Source: Acidobacteriaceae bacterium (GTDB lineage: Bacteria > Acidobacteriota > Terriglobia > Terriglobales > Acidobacteriaceae). Taken from it: a stretch of DNA of 64,000 nt. The notes beneath the pieces are model-generated. The model saw only the letters and a list, made by a program, of their open reading frames with translations, was not told the DNA's origin and did not search any database. Made by a program: the position numbers and the translations under genes. The stretch is from positions 1-64,000 of the forward strand of contig PLXE01000105.1 in NCBI GenBank assembly GCA_003151335.1, read 5' to 3'. Below are positions 6,311 to 14,575 of the stretch, piece after piece (position 1 is the first letter of the stretch; each line of letters begins with the position of its first letter).

Positions 6311-7741
6311 ATGCTTAATCAAGATCTCAATAATAAAGATAGTGATGTAGCCAGGGCCAATGTGACAACCGGCATGGCGCTGCCGGGGGGCGCGATGATC
6401 GAACAACTGGCACGCCAGAGGCTCTTGCTCTACGCTGAGGGACAAGAGTGGATCGGTGCAACCATTGAGTACGGCGACAGGAATTATCGGCCGGTGCCGT
6501 TCGACAACGAGCTGGAGGATGCGCTACACCTGCCTGAGGCAACCGCTGAGTATGAGTGTGTGGGGTCCTTGCTGAAGAAAATCGCCAAGGCGATTGAGTG
6601 CCATGCCCGCCTTGACGCCCCAGCCAATGTGCTGGTCGCCGGCTTTATGTTGGCCTCCTGGGTGCCCGAATTCCTGCCGATGACGCCAGTGCTCAACGTC
6701 TGCGGTGCTCCCGGCACTGAGACTGTCCTGTGGGCTATGCTCACCCATCTCTGCCGCCGCCCGCTCCGGCTTGTCGATCCGTCGCTGCGGCAGTTGTGGC
6801 AACTACCCACAGGGCTGGCGCCTACAATTTTCCTGCGCCACCCTGGTGACGCGGCTCTTCACCGACTTGTCAATGTCTTCGGCGACGAAGATATGCTCTG
6901 CGGCAGCCACCTATCGCGGATTTGCAGCCCCACAGTGGTGTTTACGGCCCGGCCGATCTCTGTCCCGGCTCTCCGTCTGAAACTGCCCACCTGCGGCACG
7001 CCGTTTCGCCGGATCACACCATCGGAAATCCAGGCGCTGCACCAGGTCCAGGGTCAGCTGTTGAAGTACCGTCTCACACGCCATCAACAGGTTGCTGGCT
7101 CTAGCTTCGATGCGCCCAACTTCGGCCCAGACACTCGCGTGATTGCCCGGATCCTGGGTGCGTGTCTTGAAGGCGACGAAATTGTGCAAGAGGAGATCAT
7201 GGCGGCGCTCAAGGGGCACGATGAGGCGGCGAAGGTGGTCGCCTCTCAAAGCCCGGAAGCTGTTGTCCTGGAAGCACTGCTGGTTTCCATCCATGAAAAA
7301 CGCAGCAGCGTACGTGTGAAAGAAATCACGATCTTAACGAACGCGATTTTTTCTCAACGGCGGGAGACCATGGCCTTAAGCTGCAAGGCGGTTGGCGCAA
7401 TAATCAATGACCTATTCGAGCGTCGTACTGACCGCAAGAGTAAGGGCTACGAGATGTCTTTAGATTCCACGCTGTGCGCTGCAATTCACCGCGAGGCGTA
7501 TTCGCGTGGCGTTGTGTCGTTGCTTGAGCCGCGGCCAGATTGTCGCTTTTGTGATGAGGTTGTTCGTGCCGCCGGTCGGTCCATCGCCGACGCATCAAGT
7601 ACATCAAGTGCATTAAGTGCATCAAGTACGCCTCCAGTAAGTACACCTAGTACGTCAAACACACCAAGTACACCCCGTCACAATTGTGAAACAGCAGCCG
7701 AGACGAATCTAGCAGCAGAGGAGATCAAACATCAAAACTGA
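6311..7741 (+). CDS. Large protein of unknown function with a degenerate P-loop-like motif
   Basis: A 476-residue protein, not recognised. Residues 100-260 have the rhythm of a P-loop ATPase core: a helix, a hydrophobic strand (TPVLNVCG), then GAPGTET where a Walker A GxxxxGK[ST] would sit, but the catalytic Lys is absent. Later strands (APTIFLRHP, PTVVFTARP) fall where Walker B and sensor strands would be, without an obvious acidic pair. If related, it is an inactive ATPase-like protein. The C-terminus (about 425-465) is Ser/Thr/Pro-rich and encoded by 9-bp tandem repeats. AAAGG eight bases before the ATG supports the start. It is followed after four bases by the next gene, so the two probably form an operon. 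Confidence 0.7.
   Translation: MLNQDLNNKDSDVARANVTTGMALPGGAMIEQLARQRLLLYAEGQEWIGATIEYGDRNYRPVPFDNELEDALHLPEATAEYECVGSLLKKIAKAIECHARLDAPANVLVAGFMLASWVPEFLPMTPVLNVCGAPGTETVLWAMLTHLCRRPLRLVDPSLRQLWQLPTGLAPTIFLRHPGDAALHRLVNVFGDEDMLCGSHLSRICSPTVVFTARPISVPALRLKLPTCGTPFRRITPSEIQALHQVQGQLLKYRLTRHQQVAGSSFDAPNFGPDTRVIARILGACLEGDEIVQEEIMAALKGHDEAAKVVASQSPEAVVLEALLVSIHEKRSSVRVKEITILTNAIFSQRRETMALSCKAVGAIINDLFERRTDRKSKGYEMSLDSTLCAAIHREAYSRGVVSLLEPRPDCRFCDEVVRAAGRSIADASSTSSALSASSTPPVSTPSTSNTPSTPRHNCETAAETNLAAEEIKHQN
7594..7671. repeat. In-frame 9-bp tandem repeats
   Basis: Four contiguous 9-mers of the form CATyAAGTr (7594-7629) are followed by more degenerate copies to about 7671. They encode the Ser/Thr/Pro-rich tail of the 6311 gene, and the 9-bp unit keeps the frame whatever the copy number. 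Confidence 0.8.
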
Positions 7742-7745
7742 AAAA

Positions 7746-8543
7746 ATGCCCACCACGCCACACCAATGGCACTTGTTCCGAAGGCTGGAAGCTGCGGGCT
7801 GTCCCATCGATTGGGACGGACTCGCAGAGCCTTGCTCCCCTCTGCGCGTTATGCATGAGCCCGCCGCGCTTGGCACTGAGATCTTCCCCCTAGGAGACCG
7901 CACCGCCTTGGTCTTCCGGGTGCGCATCATCGCTGCCGTCCCGTTTACCATCAGCTGGATCGGCTTGAGTACCGATTGGCCACGGGAATCGTTAAGCTTG
8001 CTTGGCACGCAGGATAATGCTGGCTGCTTTCGCACTTGCTGCGGCGGTGAGGTGCGCCTTGCTGCGCGAGGTTTATTGAATAGCAGGATTCGGCACAGGG
8101 GGCTGAGACGTGGGGAATGGATCAGCGGATATATTGCCTTGCTGTCAGGCGCAGCGGCTCCGCCGTGTAGCAAGAAGCGGGAAGCAACCCTATGGATTCT
8201 TGATCCGTTCGACCGCTCGTACCCATACGACTTGGTATTGGATAATAGTCAGCAGATCGCTGGCGATGGTGACAACGAAACCCGCTTCTTGACCGCAGAC
8301 CAGCTTGCACAGGAAAGGGCCGCATACCTGGAGGCGGAAGCCGCAAAAGTGCAACGGGATGCCGAGCTGAAGAGCCGACCAAAGAAAAGTGCCTTCATCG
8401 AATTCCTCGACCAAATGATCCTTGACACAGAGCGCGAAACTGAGGCGGCAGCCAAGAAGGACAGCAAGGAACGTGAGTGCACTCCTGCTGCAGATGCTGG
8501 TCACGGACCGCTCAAGGAGGGAATCTGTGACAAAGCGAGCTAA
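7746..8543 (+). CDS. Hypothetical protein with charged C-terminal coiled coil
   Basis: A 265-residue protein starting four bases after the previous stop. The N-terminal 150 residues look like a compact alpha/beta domain starting with a Trp-His-Leu-Phe segment and including a CFRTCCGG cysteine cluster (about 94-101). Residues 185-245 are Ala/Glu/Lys-rich and likely form a coiled coil (AAYLEAEAAKVQRDAELKS). No family is recognised. It is probably co-transcribed with, and a partner of, the 476-residue protein. The GAGGAG upstream at about 7717 is far (over 20 bases) from the ATG, so coupling to upstream translation is likely. Confidence 0.65.
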   Translation: MPTTPHQWHLFRRLEAAGCPIDWDGLAEPCSPLRVMHEPAALGTEIFPLGDRTALVFRVRIIAAVPFTISWIGLSTDWPRESLSLLGTQDNAGCFRTCCGGEVRLAARGLLNSRIRHRGLRRGEWISGYIALLSGAAAPPCSKKREATLWILDPFDRSYPYDLVLDNSQQIAGDGDNETRFLTADQLAQERAAYLEAEAAKVQRDAELKSRPKKSAFIEFLDQMILDTERETEAAAKKDSKERECTPAADAGHGPLKEGICDKAS

Positions 8544-8605
8544 GGCAAGCCAGGATCACGATCAGAGTGCGATCGGAACTGGGGCGCAGGATGGTTCGCC
8601 TCCAG

Positions 8606-8682
8606 AGGAAGCGCGCACCAAGACTGGGTTATGAGGTCGACCCAAAGCCTTCGAAAACTGGCGTTCTACGAAACGAAGCCAA
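8606..8682. repeat. 77-bp direct repeat, copy B (right flank of module)
   Basis: Same orientation as copy A. The right part of this copy, extended to 8697, is also shared with copy C at 9240-9281, so copy B joins the sequence types of A and C. Confidence 0.92.
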
Positions 8683-8890
8683 CAAGTCTTTTGTTATGAA
8701 TAATAGTTTCCGCACGCCTACACAGCTGAGAACTAACAGTTGGCGAATTCAGGATGACTGGCGCCACGGATTGACGGCAGCTAGAAATCAAGGCCCCGAG
8801 GGGCAGGACATTGAAATCGGTGGCACGGCACACCAAAGGTGCCGCCCGCAGATTCATTGCCCATGAGGTTCCTTGACAACTAAATCAGGC

Positions 8891-8918
8891 AAGGGCAGCC
8901 GTCAGGGCGGCTGCCCTT
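8891..8918. terminator. Perfect 11-bp hairpin, possible terminator
   Basis: AAGGGCAGCCG and its exact complement are separated by a 6-base loop. No long T tract follows on either strand, so it may be a weak or factor-dependent terminator or another structural element between the module and the vapC relic. Confidence 0.4.
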
Positions 8919-8980
8919 CGACCTGCGCAAAGGAAGCGGGTACGTTTGGGTGTTCAAGCTCCCCTGAAGTTGTGGTTGAC

Positions 8981-9235
8981 CTATGCGGGTCTCACAGTCG
9001 CCCGCCAGTTCTTCATGGTCCGGATGGTCCCCAGGCCCAGCAAGAGGTCGTCACTGGTGACCAGCATCAGATCCATGACCTGAGCCGTAGCAGCGAGAAA
9101 CCGGTTAGCCGGGTCGCGGTGTGGCAGTGGCAGCTGATGGGCGGCCAGCACGATCTCGTGGGTGAGAGACGTTCCCCGCAGAGGCGCTGCGGGGCCATCG
9201 AGCGGCAGCGCTTTCCTAGGTCGATCAAGCAGCTG
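8981..9235 (-). pseudogene. Truncated vapC (PIN toxin C-terminal half)
   Basis: The minus-strand frame encodes the C-terminal half of a VapC-type PIN toxin. The motifs THEIVLAA, HRDPANRFLAATA and VTSDDLLL supply the second, third and fourth acidic positions. The N-terminal strand with the first catalytic Asp is missing, and no antitoxin gene is adjacent. Homology stops at about 9235, next to the third copy of the interspersed repeat (9240-9281), so the gene was probably broken by the event that placed the repeat. It cannot encode an active RNase. Confidence 0.75.
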
Positions 9236-9239
9236 CGGG

Positions 9240-9281
9240 AACTGGCGTTCTGCCAAACGAAGCCAATAAGTCTTTTGTTAT
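9240..9281. repeat. 42-bp partial repeat, copy C
   Basis: Matches 8656-8697 at about 39 of 42 positions. It abuts the broken end of the truncated vapC. Confidence 0.82.
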
Positions 9282-9774
9282 CAGTAGAATTTTCTGTTTG
9301 ATTCACAACAGCAGCACACGACATTGGAATACAAGCTCACCATTTATCGCGCAGGACTGGGCAGTACAGACACTGCGCTCGACGGCATCCGGTTTTTCAA
9401 GGAAAAGCCGGCAGTGTAACGGTGGTCGGCATTTATTGCCTTCCCAATAACGCTATTCCGGGAGTCGCTACATCGAACGTCTGCAAGAGATCTCTTTTGC
9501 CTGGGGATCAGCAGTTGTGCACTGCATAGGAGTGGGAACTGCCGAGTCGTACAAGAAGAGCTTGGATCTTTGCCGGGCAGGCCTGGTGGCGGTTCCAGTT
9601 CAGGCTTCGCACTCGCCGGATTGCTGCGCTTTTTGCGCACGCCCGCACTACCCGAGCGCCGCTTTTTCAGCAGCCTGTGCAACCGGGTAGTGGTGTTTGA
9701 CCCCACTACCTGCAACCGCTCGCCTTCTGCTTGAAAAAGCTGTCGGATATAATCCTCCAAACTAGGGAGCACGA
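9282..9774. other. Intergenic region before the tandem TMTC-like genes
   Basis: About 490 bp in which I see no supported gene. A minus-strand open frame (9344-9772) lacks any family resemblance. The region probably carries the promoter of the gene starting at 9775, whose ribosome-binding site AGGGAGC is at 9764-9770. Confidence 0.5.
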
Positions 9775-11418
9775 GTGACTTCTGTTGTTTCTACACCGGC
9801 GAGGGCGGCCCGGTCCCGGCCCGGCCCGGGTTGGCTCGATTGGATCGAGACGCGGACCTGGGTCCTCAGCCTTCTGCTCGCGGTTGCGACCCTCGCACTT
9901 TACTATCCGGTGCATCATCATCCGTTCGTCAACTACGACGACTCGGTTTACGTCACTGAAAACCCGCACGTGCAATCCGGTTTGGACTGGGACACCGTTA
10001 AATGGGCGTTCACGACCTATGATGCGGGGAATTGGCATCCTCTGACCTGGCTCTCGCACACCTTGGATTGCCAGCTTTTTGAGCTGCATCCAGCCGGACA
10101 CCACGACGTAAATCTGCTCTTGCATGGGCTGAATGTCCTGCTCTTGTTCTGGGTGCTGCAAAAGGCGACAGGTTTTGCCGGCCGCAGCTTCATGGTGGCC
10201 GCATTGTTTGCCCTGCATCCCATCAACGTCCAAACCGTGGCTTGGGTGGCCGAACGCAAGAACCTGCTCAGCATGCTATTTTTTCTGCTCGCTCTGGGTG
10301 CTTACCGATGGTATGCGCGCCAGCCTGGAGTTGGGCGCTATGCCCTGGTGGCCTTACTGTTTGCGTTGGGGTTGATGGCCAAACCGCAGGTAATCACCCT
10401 GCCTTGCGTTCTGCTGCTGTGGGATTACTGGCCCTTGCGACGCATGTCTCTGCCCGCTCTGGCCGGTCCGTCCGGCGAAGGTCCGCCGATGGTTCCGGCC
10501 AAAAGCTTTTACTCTCTGTTAGAGGAAAAGTTTCCCCTGTTGGCCATTGCCGGCGTCAACGCGTTCATCACCATGCAAGCGCAGCGCGCCGGGGGCGCCA
10601 GAAATTATTTTCCCCGCTTTATCCGGCTAGGCAACGCGATTATCTGCTACGCACGGTATGTGGGAAAGGCGGTTTGGCCGTCGCATCTGGCGCTTTTTTA
10701 TCCCCATCCCGGCTACTCCCTCAAAGTGTCGCATGTCGTCGCGGCGCTGATTTTCCTGTTGGCGGTCACCGCGCTGGTCATTCATCAGCGGCGCTACCGT
10801 TATCTCGCGGTGGGGTGGTTTTGGTTTCTAGGGACCTTGGTCCCCATGATTGGGTTGATCCAGGTGGGGGTGCAGGCGATGGCTGATCGCTACGCCTATC
10901 TACCTTTCATCGGCTTGTTCATCATGATTTGCTGGGGCGTGGCGGACTGGTCAGAGCAACGGCACATTTCTCCCGTCTGGCTGGCAACTGTCAGTATCGC
11001 GGTGTTGGTGGCGCTGACGGTGACGGCCCGTGTCCAGCTCGGCCACTGGACCGACAATGTCACTCTGTGGTCTCACACTGTACAGGTCACCGGACCTAAC
11101 TTCATAGCTGAGAACAGTCTCGGGATTGCTCTGGCGCGCGCGGGCAGACCGGAGGAAGGCATCACCCACGTCCGAGCGGCGTTAGCGATTAAACCCGACG
11201 ATGCCGCCAGCAATCTGAATCTGGCTGAGTACGACCGGCGGCACGGAAACTTGATTGCTTGCATCGAGCGCTGCAAGAGGGTACCGGCCATGACGCAGTT
11301 GACGCTGGAAAAGGCCTCAGCCTACGCCAAGATGGCCCTGGCCTATCACGAGCTCGGAGATACTGCCCATGAGCGCGAGTGCCTCGAAGAGGTGCAAAAA
11401 ATCCAGCGCGGACAATAG
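9775..11418 (+). CDS. TMTC/GT-C-like membrane protein with C-terminal TPR (paralog 1)
   Basis: A 547-residue polytopic membrane protein with about ten hydrophobic segments followed by a short TPR region (about residues 435-545). Just after the first membrane segment it has FVNYDDSVY, an acidic DD pair where GT-C glycosyltransferases place their catalytic or metal-binding loop. Conserved-looking stretches such as GNWHPLTWLSH and HPINVQTVAWVAERKNLLS resemble the TMTC (protein O-mannosyltransferase-like) family. The GTG start has a good AGGGAGC site. It lies 51 bp upstream of a close paralog in the same orientation, so the pair arose by tandem duplication and may be co-transcribed. Donor and acceptor cannot be predicted. 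Confidence 0.82.
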   Translation: MTSVVSTPARAARSRPGPGWLDWIETRTWVLSLLLAVATLALYYPVHHHPFVNYDDSVYVTENPHVQSGLDWDTVKWAFTTYDAGNWHPLTWLSHTLDCQLFELHPAGHHDVNLLLHGLNVLLLFWVLQKATGFAGRSFMVAALFALHPINVQTVAWVAERKNLLSMLFFLLALGAYRWYARQPGVGRYALVALLFALGLMAKPQVITLPCVLLLWDYWPLRRMSLPALAGPSGEGPPMVPAKSFYSLLEEKFPLLAIAGVNAFITMQAQRAGGARNYFPRFIRLGNAIICYARYVGKAVWPSHLALFYPHPGYSLKVSHVVAALIFLLAVTALVIHQRRYRYLAVGWFWFLGTLVPMIGLIQVGVQAMADRYAYLPFIGLFIMICWGVADWSEQRHISPVWLATVSIAVLVALTVTARVQLGHWTDNVTLWSHTVQVTGPNFIAENSLGIALARAGRPEEGITHVRAALAIKPDDAASNLNLAEYDRRHGNLIACIERCKRVPAMTQLTLEKASAYAKMALAYHELGDTAHERECLEEVQKIQRGQ

Positions 11419-11469
11419 GATCGCTCTGGCTGCAAATTACAAGGCAATCTGCGAAAACAAGGAGAAGTA

Positions 11470-13155
11470 GTGGGTCCCGTTGGCTTGACACCAAAGATGA
11501 CAACGCAAGCCCATCCCGGCACGGCTCCGGGGCATGGGATCGAGAAGTACACTTGGGCCCTGGGCCTTCTGCTGGTGGTTGCGACGGTCGCGTTGTACTA
11601 CCCGGTTAGCGGCCACCCTTTCGTCAATTACGATGACAACGTATATGTAACCGACAATGCGCAGGTCAAGTCCGGCCTGAACTGGGACACCCTGCAGTGG
11701 GCGTTCACTACCACCGAGGCGGGCAACTGGCATCCACTCACCTGGCTATCGCACGCCTTGGACTATCAGCTCTTTCAGGCGGACCCCGCCGGCCACCACA
11801 ACACTAATTTGCTTCTGCACGTCTTCAACGTACTGCTGCTGTTCTGGGTGCTGCGACAGGCGACCGGATTCACTGGCCGCAGTTGGATGGTAGCCGCATT
11901 GTTTGCCCTGCATCCTATCAATGTCGAATCGGTGGCGTGGATTTCCGAGCGCAAGAACCTGCTGAGCATGTTGTTTTTCCTGCTCGCCCTGGGTGCTTAT
12001 CGCTGGTACGTGCGCGAGCCTCGGACCGGCCGCTATGTTGTCGTGGCTGCGTTCTTGGCACTCGGGCTGATGGCCAAACCGCAGGTCATCACCCTTCCGT
12101 TCGTGCTGCTGCTTTGGGATTACTGGCCGTTGCGGCGGATGGCGATCACAGGTCATCCGAGTGCCTTCGATACGCCAGATGACCGCCCTGCCCTAGCCAA
12201 AAACAGGCTAGAGGAGGGCACCCTTCCACAGCGAAGTTTTTCCTGGCTGGCGGCCGAGAAGCTCCCCTTGCTCGCCTTGGGCGGAGCCAGCGCTCTCATC
12301 ACCATGAGAGCGCAGCAGGCGGCGGGCGCGATGCACACCGTGAAGAACACGTTTCCGCTGTACATCCGCCTGGGCAACGCGATTGTCTGCTATGCCCGCT
12401 ACCTGGGAAAGGCATTCTGGCCGTCTCATCTGGCGCTCGTCTATCCGCATCCGGGCACGTCTCTAAAAACCTGGGAGGTATTCGCGGCCTTGGTTCTCTT
12501 GCTGGCTGTAACCGCTCTGGTCCTTGGAGAGCGGCGCCGGCGCTATCTGCTGGTGGGGTGGTCCTGGTTTCTGGGGACCATGGTGCCCATGATCGGCCTG
12601 GTGCAAGTGGGTGAACAAGCCATGGCTGATCGCTATGCCTATCTGCCTTTCATCGGCTTATTCATCATGGCCTGCTGGGGGGTAGCGGACTGGGCCCAGC
12701 AAAGAAGGGTTTCTGCCGCGGTGATGGCCGGCGCCAGCGTAGTGGTCCTGACGGCGCTCAGCCTGGTGGCTTATCGTCAGCTTGGCTACTGGAGCGACAA
12801 TGTCGTCCTGTGGACGCACATCATCGAGGTCACCCCGCCCAACTACATCGCTCAGGATGACTTGGGCGGAGCGCTGCTGAACACCGGACAACTCGAGGAA
12901 GCTATGCAGCATTTCCGCGTGGCCGCGGAGATTTATCCTCTCGACCCGTTCAGCAACCTGAACCTCGCCATTTACGCGCAACAGCATGACGATCCGCAGC
13001 AAGCGATCGCGCGATCGAACATCGTTCTCATCCGCTCGCCCAGCCCCAGGCTGCGATCCAAGGCATATACCACCATGGGGCTTGCCTATCGCGCGCTCGG
13101 AAACCAGGAAGAATCTCGGAAATGCTTGGAGGCGGCGCAGCGGGAGGGCCCGTAA
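11470..13155 (+). CDS. TMTC/GT-C-like membrane protein with C-terminal TPR (paralog 2)
   Basis: A 561-residue paralog of the preceding protein with the same layout: FVNYDDNVY in the first outer loop, GNWHPLTWLSH, HPINVESVAWISERKNLLS, about ten membrane segments, then TPR-like helices from about residue 440. It differs by a longer cytosolic-type insert around residues 225-245. The GTG start is preceded by AAGGAG at 11459-11464. The two copies are clearly homologous but well diverged, so the duplication is not recent. The function is probably transfer of a lipid-linked sugar to proteins or surface glycans. That is inferred from the GT-C fold. Confidence 0.82.
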   Translation: MGPVGLTPKMTTQAHPGTAPGHGIEKYTWALGLLLVVATVALYYPVSGHPFVNYDDNVYVTDNAQVKSGLNWDTLQWAFTTTEAGNWHPLTWLSHALDYQLFQADPAGHHNTNLLLHVFNVLLLFWVLRQATGFTGRSWMVAALFALHPINVESVAWISERKNLLSMLFFLLALGAYRWYVREPRTGRYVVVAAFLALGLMAKPQVITLPFVLLLWDYWPLRRMAITGHPSAFDTPDDRPALAKNRLEEGTLPQRSFSWLAAEKLPLLALGGASALITMRAQQAAGAMHTVKNTFPLYIRLGNAIVCYARYLGKAFWPSHLALVYPHPGTSLKTWEVFAALVLLLAVTALVLGERRRRYLLVGWSWFLGTMVPMIGLVQVGEQAMADRYAYLPFIGLFIMACWGVADWAQQRRVSAAVMAGASVVVLTALSLVAYRQLGYWSDNVVLWTHIIEVTPPNYIAQDDLGGALLNTGQLEEAMQHFRVAAEIYPLDPFSNLNLAIYAQQHDDPQQAIARSNIVLIRSPSPRLRSKAYTTMGLAYRALGNQEESRKCLEAAQREGP

Positions 13156-13207
13156 TTGCCGTGTACGATCCCTTGGCGGTAGTTTGGTTTCGGCAAGAAG
13201 CTTGGCG

Positions 13208-13792
13208 TTAGAGCTCGCCAAACACTTCGGCGGTGAAGGCCTGCAATTGGGCGCCATGCTGCCACGCGTCCGGCGGCAGTCCGGCCTTCAGGCAGGTCTG
13301 TGCCAGAAAGGTTTCGCGGTCCCATTTCCACTCGATGGGAACCTGGGGCAGCAGCAATCCACGGCGATTGCCCTGGGTGACGACAAGGCCGTGCTGGCCA
13401 ACGATGACCTCTTCGGGCCGAATCGGCCGCAAGGGTGACAGCACGCTGATCTCAATCTTCAGGTGTGCCGCCTCCACCGGTGTCACTGGTGGAAAACGCG
13501 GGTCATCCAAGGCGGCAGCCCGGGCCGCCTCCGCAACTGTCGCATGTAGCGACTGGGTGGGCAGCACATATCCGATACATCCGCGTAGTTCACCCTCCAG
13601 GTGCAAAGTGACGAAGGCCCCGCGTGGTTCGGCCAGGTGGGCCGGCGGCGGGGTTGGGTCGATAGCGCGTCCTTCCAGCGCCAATGCAATCGAGCGATGC
13701 GCGAGCCGCAGCAGCAGTTCTCGTTCTTCCTGCGAATACTCGCACGGCTGCACTGCGGTCGCAGTGCGCGGCTCTTCAGAGTACGGGGACAT
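13208..13792 (-). CDS. amrA: AMMECR1-domain protein (AmmeMemoRadiSam system protein A)
   Basis: A 194-residue protein covering the AMMECR1 domain, with its signature LRGCIGYV at about residues 69-76 and the expected flanking segments (GAFVTLHLEG, DPRFPPVTP). Partner Memo and radical-SAM genes of the AmmeMemoRadiSam set are not in this window, so the molecular role remains unknown. It overlaps the 3' end of pgsA by 17 bp and is the last gene of the leftward block. It converges with the TMTC-like genes. Confidence 0.9.
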   Translation of the reverse strand: MSPYSEEPRTATAVQPCEYSQEERELLLRLAHRSIALALEGRAIDPTPPPAHLAEPRGAFVTLHLEGELRGCIGYVLPTQSLHATVAEAARAAALDDPRFPPVTPVEAAHLKIEISVLSPLRPIRPEEVIVGQHGLVVTQGNRRGLLLPQVPIEWKWDRETFLAQTCLKAGLPPDAWQHGAQLQAFTAEVFGEL

Positions 13793-14444
13793 CGTTGCGC
13801 TTCCTGCGCCGGCTTAGCACAAAGGAACGCCGCTTGCGGCGCTTTTCGGCATGGCGGTCAATCTTCTTCCAGAACCCCACGAAGTAGTCGATGGCAGATA
13901 GCAGCGACAACACCACCATCAGCCAGATCGACAGCAGTGCAATGGGATGCACCGGCAAACTCAGGAAGTACCAGGGAAGATGCGCCCAATGGTGATCGAT
14001 AATCGCCGCCACCACCGACACGATCTGCACTACCATCTTGGTTTTGCCCAGCTCGCTGGCCTGGATGGTGAAGCCTTCCGAGGCCGCGATGGATCGCAAG
14101 CCGCTCACCAGGAACTCGCGCCCAATGATGATGACGGCCATCCAGGCGGGCACGGTGCGGGGATTGAATTGCACCAGGGTGATGAAGGCCGCGGCGATCA
14201 GCAACTTGTCGGCCACCGGGTCGAGCAGCATGCCCATGGTGGTCACCTGGGCGCGCTTGCGGGCGAGATAGCCGTCAATAGCGTCGGTCAACGAAGCCGC
14301 AATGAAGACGAACGAGGCCAGCAGTTCACGCTCCCCGTTGGTAGAGCTGAAGCGGTTGCTGGACAAGATCCAAATCAGGACCGGGATGCTGAAGATCCGA
14401 GTGAGCGTGATGTAGTTCGGGAGGTTCACAAAAGAGAGTGCCAC
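13776..14444 (-). CDS. pgsA: CDP-diacylglycerol-glycerol-3-phosphate 3-phosphatidyltransferase
   Basis: A 222-residue integral membrane enzyme that makes phosphatidylglycerophosphate from CDP-diacylglycerol and glycerol-3-phosphate, the committed step to phosphatidylglycerol and cardiolipin. The CDP-alcohol phosphotransferase motif DxxDGxxARxxxxxxxxGxxxDxxxD is complete, running from DAIDGYLAR to GMLLDPVADK. There are about five or six membrane segments. The C-terminal 30 residues are very basic (RRKRRSF, RRRKRND). Start is a GTG at 14444; no strong ribosome-binding site is seen. It precedes the AMMECR1 gene with overlap and lies downstream of ftsK. Confidence 0.92.
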   Translation of the reverse strand: MALSFVNLPNYITLTRIFSIPVLIWILSSNRFSSTNGERELLASFVFIAASLTDAIDGYLARKRAQVTTMGMLLDPVADKLLIAAAFITLVQFNPRTVPAWMAVIIIGREFLVSGLRSIAASEGFTIQASELGKTKMVVQIVSVVAAIIDHHWAHLPWYFLSLPVHPIALLSIWLMVVLSLLSAIDYFVGFWKKIDRHAEKRRKRRSFVLSRRRKRNDVPVL

Positions 14445-14575
14445 ACCACGGCGCTGGCTGCGGGGGCAACAGCCGATTATCCTCCACTGATTCGATTGAA
14501 TGCAATTAGAGAAACGCGGCCGGCTGTCTATTCGTCGTGGTGACGCGCCGTCCTGCCGGAAATTCTGAAATCGCT

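Larger units (their letters stand above)
8544..8980. other. Intergenic stretch after the unknown module
   Basis: Holds the second 77-bp repeat (8606-8682), its extension shared with the third copy (to 8697), and a perfect hairpin at 8891-8918. No convincing gene is seen. Confidence 0.6.

Noticed and set aside
7594-7671. CRISPR-like array
   Set aside because: Units are 9 bp, contiguous and in frame with a gene; there are no spacers and no cas genes.
8567-8866. Rightward frame through repeat copy B
   Set aside because: Mostly repeat sequence; no ribosome-binding site or conserved feature.
9344-9772. Leftward 142-codon frame before the TMTC-like genes
   Set aside because: No domain and atypical composition; more likely noncoding leader.
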